Shown: in pieces, positions 57,644 to 64,000 of the stretch | How the letters are laid out: every line of letters begins with the position of its first letter | How positions within the stretch are numbered: position 1 is the stretch's first letter | Assembly: GCF_003990185.1 (NCBI RefSeq) | Contig: NZ_RZHF01000015.1 | Location: 310,136 to 374,135, forward strand | Direction: 5' to 3' | DNA: 64,000 bases | Origin: Vreelandella nanhaiensis | Lineage (GTDB): Bacteria > Pseudomonadota > Gammaproteobacteria > Pseudomonadales > Halomonadaceae | Translations under genes and position numbers: made by a program | The notes under the pieces: model-generated | What the model saw: only the letters and a program-made list of their open reading frames with translations | Database searches by the model: none | Told to the model about the DNA's origin: nothing

Positions 57644-57998
57644 ATGTCCTCACCCAGCCCGGGCGCCCCAAAAAGCTCTACGGTACACGATCCCAAGGTT
57701 TTTGAGTATCACAACCCGGCAGGCGTGGGGTGCGCTCAAGGCAGTAAGCAAGAGCATTTGCTACATAGCTGCTCCAAGGCCACGATTACCTGTTGGGCCA
57801 TGGGCACCTCTCAGTACATGCACTCAGTGCCAGCGGTGCGTGAAATCGTTAACCTGCTGCTGTGCGGTAATCTGGGGAAATTTGGTGCGGCACTTCTCCA
57901 ATGCGAAACTCTACTGCAGCCATCTCGTCACCGGCAAAGGTGTGCTTATTTTGCCCTGCCTGGGGTGCACGGACGTTGACGGCAACGCGGCGGGCTAG
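57644..57998 (+). pseudogene. Relic of YdeP/FdhA-type molybdopterin oxidoreductase
   Basis: Short frames match dispersed pieces of a protein of about 750 residues: KVFEYHNPAGVGCAQ (N-terminal), then ATITCWAMGTSQYMHSVP and REIVNLLLCGNLGKFGA (middle), and, after a frameshift near 57900, HLVTGKGVLILPCLGCTDVD (late). Large internal deletions and the frameshift show it is dead. The stretch from about 58000 to 58130 reads ...SSALLVRHLDIKCDLIRR but I cannot assign it. Confidence 0.7.
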
Positions 57999-58210
57999 CC
58001 GCCCCGGCGCTGCTGGCGCTTGATACATCACCGCCCTCTGAAAAAGGCGTTTCAAGCGCGCTGCTGGTCAGACACCTAGACATTAAGTGCGACCTGATTC
58101 GGCGCGCCTGCGTGGAGCTTGGATAGGCGGGCTGGGTTAGTGCCCAGCCCGCAGGCGGCGCCAGCCCGGCGCTGCGGGTGGCGTTGATAAAACCGCCGCT
58201 CGGTTGAGCG

Positions 58211-60121
58211 TTAAGGCAGCCGTTGACGAATGGCGGCTTCGATGCCTTCGGCATCCAGGCCGCAATCGCGGAGCAATTCTTCCGGGGTGCCGTGCTCGAC
58301 AAAGGCGTCGGGCAAACCAAGATTGAGTACTTCGATCTGTACGCCTTCGGCGTGAAGCAACTCGTTGATGGCGCTGCCCGCGCCGCCGGCTACCACGTTC
58401 TCTTCAAGCGTAATCAAAAGCTCATGTTCATCGGCGGCGTGGAGTACCGCGTCGCGATCCAGCGGCTTGATGGAACGCATATTGATATGCGTGGCATTGA
58501 GCTTTTCAGCAACCTCGGCAGCTGCGGTGTTTAAACTGCCAAAGGCGAGCAACGCAATGCGCACGCCGTCGCTTTTGGACTGGCGACGCACTTCTGCCTT
58601 GCCAATGGGGAGCGAGTCCAGATGTTCGGGAATCTCCACACCAGGGCCGGTGCCACGCGGGTAACGAACCGCCGCGGGGCCTGGGTGGTGGTAGGCCGCA
58701 CTCAACATGGCGCGGCACTCGGCTTCATCGGCAGGAGCCATGATCACCATGCCCGGCACACAGCGCAGGAAAGAGAGATCCATGTTGCCGTGGTGGGTGG
58801 GGCCGTCTTCGCCCACCAGACCCGCCCGGTCAATGGCAAAGGTAACGTCCAAGTCCTGTACCGCCACGTCGTGAATCAGCTGGTCATAGCCGCGCTGCAA
58901 AAACGTGGAATAGATCGCCACCACCGGCTTCATGCCTTCACAGGCCATGCCAGCCGCCAGCGTGACGGCGTGCTGTTCGGCAATGGCCACGTCAAAGTAG
59001 CGCGCCGGATACTCCTTGGAGAAACGAATCAGGTCGGAGCCTTCGCGCATGGCGGGGGTGATCCCCATCAGGCGTGAATCGCTTGCGGCCATGTCGCACA
59101 GCCAATCGCCAAACACATTGCAGTACTTTTTTTTGGGAGCCGCTGGCGTCTTGGGAGGAGCTGCGGGCGCCACGCTGGTCTTTTCCAGCTTGGTGATGGC
59201 GTGGTAGCCAATCTGGTCCGCCTCGGCGGGTAAAAAGCCTTTGCCCTTGCAGGTCTTGATATGCAGAAACTGCGGACCATCCAGTTCGCGCAGGTTGGTA
59301 AGCGCCTCGGTGAGCGCTTCAAGGTCATGCCCATCAATCGGGCCAATGTAATGAAAGCCCATCTCCTCGAACAGCGTGGCGGGGCTGACCATGCCCTTCA
59401 TGTGCTCTTCGGTGCGTTTGGCCAATTCGAGTGCGCCAGGCAGATGAGAGAGTACTCTTTTACCCTCTTCGCGCATCTTCAGGTAGGGCTTGCTTGCCAT
59501 CATCCGGGCAAGGTAAGTAGCCAAGCCGCCAACGTTTTCTGAAATCGACATCTCGTTGTCGTTGAGCACGACCAGCATATTGGCATTGACGTGGCCCGCG
59601 TGAGCCAGCGCTTCAAAGGCCATGCCTGCCGTGAGCGCGCCATCGCCAATGATCGCACAGACGCGGCGGTTGTCGCCTTTGGCCTGGGCTGCCAGCGCCA
59701 TGCCGAGTGCGGCAGAAATTGAGGTGCTGGAGTGGCCCACGCCAAAGGTGTCGTACTCGGATTCAGCACGGCGAGGAAACGCAGCCAAGCCGCCGTGCTG
59801 GCGAATACTCAGCATCGCTTCGCGGCGGCCGGTGAGGATTTTGTGCGGGTAGGCCTGATGGCCGACATCCCATACCAAGCGGTCCTTGGGCGTATGAAAC
59901 GCGTGGTGCAGGGCCACGCTTAGCTCTACCACGCCAAGGCCTGCGCCAAAGTGGCCGCCGGAAACGCCCACGCTGTAAAGCAGGTAGGCACGCAGCTCGT
60001 CAGCCAGTTGGGCAAGCTGCTGGGTATTCATGGCCCGCAGCGCAGCGGGATGATCAAAGGAGTCGAGCAGCGGCGTTGCCGGGCGCTCGCGGGGAATCTC
60101 GTCGAACAGCTTCATGGGCAT
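58211..60121 (-). CDS. dxs: 1-deoxy-D-xylulose-5-phosphate synthase
   Basis: 636 residues, usual length. Thiamine-diphosphate motif GDGALTAG (about 158-165), [30 protein letters not shown] and [15 protein letters not shown]. First step of the MEP isoprenoid pathway. Its ATG follows the TAG of ispA directly, in the classic xseB-ispA-dxs operon. Confidence 0.95.
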   Translation of the reverse strand: MPMKLFDEIPRERPATPLLDSFDHPAALRAMNTQQLAQLADELRAYLLYSVGVSGGHFGAGLGVVELSVALHHAFHTPKDRLVWDVGHQAYPHKILTGRREAMLSIRQHGGLAAFPRRAESEYDTFGVGHSSTSISAALGMALAAQAKGDNRRVCAIIGDGALTAGMAFEALAHAGHVNANMLVVLNDNEMSISENVGGLATYLARMMASKPYLKMREEGKRVLSHLPGALELAKRTEEHMKGMVSPATLFEEMGFHYIGPIDGHDLEALTEALTNLRELDGPQFLHIKTCKGKGFLPAEADQIGYHAITKLEKTSVAPAAPPKTPAAPKKKYCNVFGDWLCDMAASDSRLMGITPAMREGSDLIRFSKEYPARYFDVAIAEQHAVTLAAGMACEGMKPVVAIYSTFLQRGYDQLIHDVAVQDLDVTFAIDRAGLVGEDGPTHHGNMDLSFLRCVPGMVIMAPADEAECRAMLSAAYHHPGPAAVRYPRGTGPGVEIPEHLDSLPIGKAEVRRQSKSDGVRIALLAFGSLNTAAAEVAEKLNATHINMRSIKPLDRDAVLHAADEHELLITLEENVVAGGAGSAINELLHAEGVQIEVLNLGLPDAFVEHGTPEELLRDCGLDAEGIEAAIRQRLP

Positions 60122-61012
60122 CTAGTGGTCGCGCTCGATCATATAGTGGGCTAATTCGGCCAGGGGTGCGGCTTGCTCGCCTAACGGGGCGAGGGCGGCA
60201 ATGGCCTCGTCAATCAGGATGCGCGCTTTTTGCTGCGCGCCGTCAAGCCCCAACAGGCTGGGGTACGTCGGCTTGGCGCGGGCGGAATCGGCGCCGGATG
60301 TCTTGCCGAGCGTGGCAGTATCACCGGTCACGTCAAGCACATCGTCATGAATCTGGAAGGCTAGACCAATGGCGCGCGCGTAGCGAGTCAGGGCTTCTAA
60401 ACGCGGATCAGCTTCATCCACGGCGATCAGCCCGCCCAGCCGAACTGCCGCAACAATCAGCGCGCCGGTCTTGTGGATGTGCATGTGCGCAAGCGCGTCA
60501 ACGTCTGGGTGGCCGCCCACGGCGGCCAGGTCCAGCGCCTGGCCAGCCACCATGCCGGTGCGGCCCGAGGCTGTAGCCAGGGTCATGACCAGGTTGCCCA
60601 GTCGCGGGTGCGCGGTGCGTGCTAGTACTTCAAAGGCCAGAGTTTGCAGCGCATCACCGGCCAGAATCGCGGTGGCTTCATCATAGGCGATATGCACAGT
60701 AGGCTGGCCTCGGCGCAGCTCGTCGTCATCCATGGCGGGTAGGTCGTCATGAACAAGCGAGTAGGCATGAATCAGCTCAATGGCCGCTGCCGGGGCGTCA
60801 AGGTCTTCATCGCGTGCGCCGAGTGCCTGCCCGGCAAGATAGACAAGCAATGGACGTAGGCGCTTGCCGCCCACCAGAAGCCCGTGGCGCATGGCATCAT
60901 CAAGCCGGGGAACCACGGTACGCTCATCAAACAGGGCGTTAAGTGTGGCGTCTACCCGAGTGGTGCTGGCCTTGCGCAGGGCCGTAAGCGAAGCCGTTTG
61001 AGTGGCTACCAT
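60122..61012 (-). CDS. ispA: Farnesyl diphosphate synthase
   Basis: 296 residues, short-chain prenyl transferase. First Asp-rich motif DDLPAMDDD (about 92-100), second in FQIHDDVLDV (about 230-240). Makes FPP for quinones and undecaprenol. Overlaps the xseB end by 7 bases; operon with dxs. Confidence 0.94.
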   Translation of the reverse strand: MVATQTASLTALRKASTTRVDATLNALFDERTVVPRLDDAMRHGLLVGGKRLRPLLVYLAGQALGARDEDLDAPAAAIELIHAYSLVHDDLPAMDDDELRRGQPTVHIAYDEATAILAGDALQTLAFEVLARTAHPRLGNLVMTLATASGRTGMVAGQALDLAAVGGHPDVDALAHMHIHKTGALIVAAVRLGGLIAVDEADPRLEALTRYARAIGLAFQIHDDVLDVTGDTATLGKTSGADSARAKPTYPSLLGLDGAQQKARILIDEAIAALAPLGEQAAPLAELAHYMIERDH

Positions 61013-61293
61013 GGCGGTGTCTCCTTACCCTCATTGGCGTCATCCCTGGGCGTCTCGTCACTGGCGAAGGGGGTAACATTTAAACGACCTTCGCTGTCTT
61101 CGCTCAGTGCGCGTACTTTCAGCTCCGCAGTGTCCAGACGCTGCTGCGCATCGCGGGTTAACCGCACGCCCTGCTCGAAGGCGCCGAGCGCATCTTCCAA
61201 TGAGAGCTCGCCTGATTCCAAGCGTTCTACGATGGTTTCCAGTTGTTCAACCGTGGCCGCAAAATCCTGCGGTGAAGGTGCGGTATCGCTCAT
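61006..61293 (-). CDS. xseB: Exodeoxyribonuclease VII small subunit
   Basis: 95 residues; core FAATVEQLETIVERLESGELSLEDALGAFEQGVRL is the family signature. Followed by ispA. The tail after residue 75 is longer than usual. Works with XseA elsewhere. Confidence 0.92.
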   Translation of the reverse strand: MSDTAPSPQDFAATVEQLETIVERLESGELSLEDALGAFEQGVRLTRDAQQRLDTAELKVRALSEDSEGRLNVTPFASDETPRDDANEGKETPPW

Positions 61294-61553
61294 TGGTCAA
61301 TGCCTACTGTTGTCTGGCGCCCCAATCAAAAGGCAGCGCGCGTATCTGCAACGTAAACGCACAGTATACACCGAGGCTAGGGGGTGGCGTCTGCCCCCGC
61401 CTATTTTTGCAGGTACTTGCACTGTTTTCATCTTGCAAACGCAGACATTTCATCCGGCCGCAAAGGCCTGATGCATGTGCGTTGTGCTACTATACGGCCT
61501 TTCCGTGAACCGATACACGGCGCACGCCGCCGACCATAGAGGTTGATTCAGCC

Positions 61554-62798
61554 ATGGCTAAAACGTCCCTGGAAAAGAGCAAGATCAAGATCCTGCTACT
61601 CGAGGGCGTCCACCAAAGCGCGGTGGACAATTTTCACAATGCCGGATATGAAAATATCGAGCATTTGCCGACATCGCTAGATGAAGCGTCGCTGATCGAA
61701 AAGATCCGTGATGTGCATTTCATCGGTATTCGTTCACGTACCCAGCTCAATGAGCGGGTGTTTGCCGCAGCGGAGAAGCTGGTTGGCGTTGGCTGTTTCT
61801 GTATCGGAACCAATCAGGTGGATCTGGATGCGGCACTAAAACGCGGGATTGCCGTGTTCAACGCGCCTTACTCCAACACGCGTTCGGTAGCGGAGCTGGT
61901 GTTGGCCGAAGCCATCATGCTGCTGCGCGGTATTCCCGAGAAGAATGCGCGTGCCCACCAGGGCGGATGGCTGAAATCTGCCAATAACTCTCATGAAGCG
62001 CGGGGCAAGACCCTGGGTATCGTGGGTTACGGCAGCATCGGCGCACAGCTTTCCGTGCTCGCCGAATCCCTGGGCTTCAACGTTATCTATTTCGACATTA
62101 TCACCAAGCTTGGCATGGGTAACGCAAGCCAGGTAGCCACCCTTGATGAGCTGTTAAGCCGCTCGGATGTGGTCAGCCTGCATGTGCCGGATTTGCCCTC
62201 TACCCGCTGGATGATTGGTGGCAAGGAGATCGCCGCCATGAAGCCGGGCGCCATCCTCATCAATGCCTCGCGCGGTAGCGTGGTGGAAATCGAACCGCTG
62301 GCCGATGCCATCAAGTCAGGCCATCTGAACGGCGCCGCTATTGACGTGTTCCCGGTTGAGCCGAAAGGCAACAACGAAGAGTTTGAAAGCCCGCTTCGCG
62401 GCCTGGAAAACGTGATTCTGACGCCGCATATCGGTGGCTCTACGCTTGAAGCCCAGGAAAACATCGGCATCGAAGTTGCCGAGAAGTTGATTACCTACTC
62501 GGATAACGGCACCACGATCACCTCGGTCAATTTCCCCGAAGTGGCGCTGCCTGCGCACCCCGACAAGCACCGCTTGCTGCATATTCATGACAACGTGCCG
62601 GGCGTGCTGTCGGAAATTAACCGCGTGCTGTCCGAAAACGACATCAACATCTCTGGTCAGTACCTGCAGACCAACGACAAGGTCGGCTATGTGGTCATTG
62701 ATGTCGACAAGGCTTACGGCCCGCAGGCGCTGGAAGCGTTAAAGCAGGTAGAGCATACGCTGAAAATCCGCGCGCTTTACTCAGCGCACAATAGCTAA
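61554..62798 (+). CDS. serA: D-3-phosphoglycerate dehydrogenase
   Basis: 414 residues with the E. coli-type build: catalytic domain with RSRTQLNERV, NAD site GYGSIGAQLSVLAESLG, the catalytic Arg-Glu-His series (NASRGSVVEIE; TPHIGGSTLEAQENIG), and a C-terminal ACT domain (about 340-414) for serine feedback. First step of serine synthesis. Strong terminator after it. Confidence 0.95.
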   Translation: MAKTSLEKSKIKILLLEGVHQSAVDNFHNAGYENIEHLPTSLDEASLIEKIRDVHFIGIRSRTQLNERVFAAAEKLVGVGCFCIGTNQVDLDAALKRGIAVFNAPYSNTRSVAELVLAEAIMLLRGIPEKNARAHQGGWLKSANNSHEARGKTLGIVGYGSIGAQLSVLAESLGFNVIYFDIITKLGMGNASQVATLDELLSRSDVVSLHVPDLPSTRWMIGGKEIAAMKPGAILINASRGSVVEIEPLADAIKSGHLNGAAIDVFPVEPKGNNEEFESPLRGLENVILTPHIGGSTLEAQENIGIEVAEKLITYSDNGTTITSVNFPEVALPAHPDKHRLLHIHDNVPGVLSEINRVLSENDINISGQYLQTNDKVGYVVIDVDKAYGPQALEALKQVEHTLKIRALYSAHNS

Positions 62799-62824
62799 AG
62801 CAAAATGCTTGGCTAATGGCTAAA

Positions 62825-62852
62825 AAAACGGCTCCTCAAAGGGAGCCGTTTT
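62825..62852. terminator. Bidirectional terminator between serA and pirin
   Basis: Stem AAAACGGCTCC / GGAGCCGTTTT with a 6-base loop; A and T runs at both ends. Confidence 0.9.
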
Positions 62853-62870
62853 GGTTAGCAAGGCTGAAGG

Positions 62871-63560
62871 TTAGGCCAGATCGAACAGCAGCACTTCACT
62901 TGCATCCTTGCCGGTCATGCTAATGGCATCGCCAGGCTGGAACGCAGCGGCATCACCGGTGCTGAGCTGTTCGCCATTAACCTCCACCGCGCCTTTTACT
63001 ACGTGCAGCCAGGCATAGCGTGTGGCTGGGGTCACGACACTTTCGTCTGCATCAAACAAGCCGGCGTAAAGGTTAACGTCCTGGTTGAGGCTGATCGAAC
63101 CTTCCCGGCCCTCTGCCGAGGCCACCAGGCGCCACTGGCCCTGCCTGTCAATTGCTGGAAACGCCTTCTGCTCGTAGCTGGGCGCAATGCCAAGCTCTTT
63201 GGGCTCAATCCAGATCTGCAAAAAGTGTAGCTCGTTCTCTTTGGAGTGGTTGAACTCGCTGTGCAGCACGCCAGTGCCCGCCGACATGCGCTGTACGTCA
63301 CCTGGGCGCATGACCTCGCCGTTGCCCATGTTGTCCTTATGTTCCATTTCGCCTTCCAGCACATAGGAGATAATTTCCATATTCCGGTGCGGGTGGGCAC
63401 CAAACCCATGACCGCCGGCCACACGGTCTTCGTTGATCACCCGCAGGGCGCGAAAGCCCATATGCTTAGGATCATGGTAGTTGGCAAACGAGAACGTATG
63501 GTAAGAACGCAGCCAGCCGTGGTCTGCATAGCCCCGCTCACCCGCGCGACGAATTTTCAT
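62871..63560 (-). CDS. Pirin family protein
   Basis: 229 residues from ATG 63560, behind GGGAG; the frame is open further upstream but homology begins at MKIRRAGERGYADHG. Bicupin with metal-site residues in HPHRNMEIISYVLEGEMEHKDNMG, and EFNHS later. Some members are quercetin dioxygenases, others regulators; role here unknown. Monocistronic. Confidence 0.88.
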   Translation of the reverse strand: MKIRRAGERGYADHGWLRSYHTFSFANYHDPKHMGFRALRVINEDRVAGGHGFGAHPHRNMEIISYVLEGEMEHKDNMGNGEVMRPGDVQRMSAGTGVLHSEFNHSKENELHFLQIWIEPKELGIAPSYEQKAFPAIDRQGQWRLVASAEGREGSISLNQDVNLYAGLFDADESVVTPATRYAWLHVVKGAVEVNGEQLSTGDAAAFQPGDAISMTGKDASEVLLFDLA

Positions 63561-63801
63561 GTTGTGCTCCCAGGTGTGTTGAAGGAATAGCTGTTGAAAG
63601 AATGAGCTTAATATACGCCTGGAATAACATCGCGTGGGGTGAAGGTTTCTGCATGATGACATCGATAAAATTAACGAATTTGTAAGCCACCAATGACCTG
63701 CGTCAATCTGGCAGGATTCAAGCATTACGCGGTTTGCGCTAGACTATGCGCGTTTATTAACCCGGTCCGCCCTTTGCGAGGGCGACTACCTGGAGCTTGT
63801 C

Positions 63802-64000
63802 ATGTCTGCACCTACCGATACGCCGCGTATTGTCGTCGCGGCGCTGTATAAGTTTGTCACCTTGAATGACTTTGAGGCGCTGCGTGAGCCGCTGCGCCAG
63901 ACCATGTTGGATAATGATGTCAAAGGCACCTTGCTGCTGGCCAAAGAAGGCATTAACGGCACTGTGGCGGGCACCCGCGAAGGCATTGATGCCCTGCTTG
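63802..64000 (+). CDS. trhO: tRNA uridine(34) hydroxylase, N-terminal part (runs off window)
   Basis: Starts ATG 63802 behind [24 protein letters not shown] then [14 protein letters not shown] and [20 protein letters not shown] are the N-terminal TrhO/YceA domain. The rhodanese domain with the active Cys is beyond the window edge. Confidence 0.85.
   Translation, partial: MSAPTDTPRIVVAALYKFVTLNDFEALREPLRQTMLDNDVKGTLLLAKEGINGTVAGTREGIDALL

Overview
The window looks like the chromosome of a Halomonas-type gammaproteobacterium. Housekeeping gene order and proteins (xseB-ispA-dxs, serA, hemE-speE, ribA, glnK-amtB-glnK, fpr with a finR-like regulator, ubiK) fit Halomonadaceae. This is inferred from protein character only; there is no rRNA to confirm it. 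No rRNA, tRNA or CRISPR array was seen.

Positions 1-15,300 are an AT-richer accessory block. It starts with a TviB-type nucleotide-sugar dehydrogenase (26-1303) and then holds a lasso-peptide-type RiPP cluster in three transcription blocks. On + lie a Gly/His-rich precursor (1845-2042), a terminator, and an HPr-kinase-like peptide kinase (2301-3335). On - lie CobS-like and CobT-like proteins, a lasso cyclase, two paralogous 47-residue precursors separated by a decayed IS3-family element, a PqqD-like leader-binding protein (B1) and a transglutaminase-like leader protease (B2). On + again lie a PF14907-type nucleotidyltransferase, an ABC exporter and an O-antigen-ligase-like membrane protein. 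The expected scheme is: B1 binds the leader, B2 cuts it, the cyclase closes the macrolactam, the kinase and nucleotidyltransferase decorate the C-terminus, and the ABC protein exports the product. The unexpected part is the CobS/CobT pair, whose CobT-like gene overlaps the cyclase start by the four bases ATGA. No cobN or other cobalamin gene is in the window.

From about 15.4 kb the sequence is GC-rich core-like DNA. 15.4-17.7 kb: sulfurtransferase and ComM/YifB. 17.8-26.3 kb: an iron-uptake island with three TonB-dependent receptors, each behind a Fur-box-like site, an orphan siderophore-binding protein and an AraC regulator. 26.4-31.3 kb: ubiK, nitrogen sensing (glnK, amtB, glnK, with a sigma-54 promoter), and fpr with a divergent LysR regulator. 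31.4-36.5 kb: a broken yedI gene, two chemoreceptors and a host-attachment-family protein. 36.5-40.8 kb: a phnDCEE-type transporter and a histidine phosphatase. 40.8-46.3 kb: an aapJQMP amino-acid transporter with two tandem binding proteins. 46.3-52.6 kb: speE, hemE, ribA, an alcohol dehydrogenase with a small membrane protein, a TrhA/hemolysin III protein and a GST. 52.7-56.7 kb: a beta-alanine catabolic pair with a divergent LysR regulator. 56.7-64.0 kb: djlA-like gene, a molybdopterin oxidoreductase relic, dxs-ispA-xseB, serA, a pirin and the start of trhO.

The most unusual content is the RiPP cluster: a CobST pair coupled to the cyclase, three precursors of which one lacks the usual ring acceptor, an unclear core start, and C-terminal serines in all three that match the presence of a peptide kinase.
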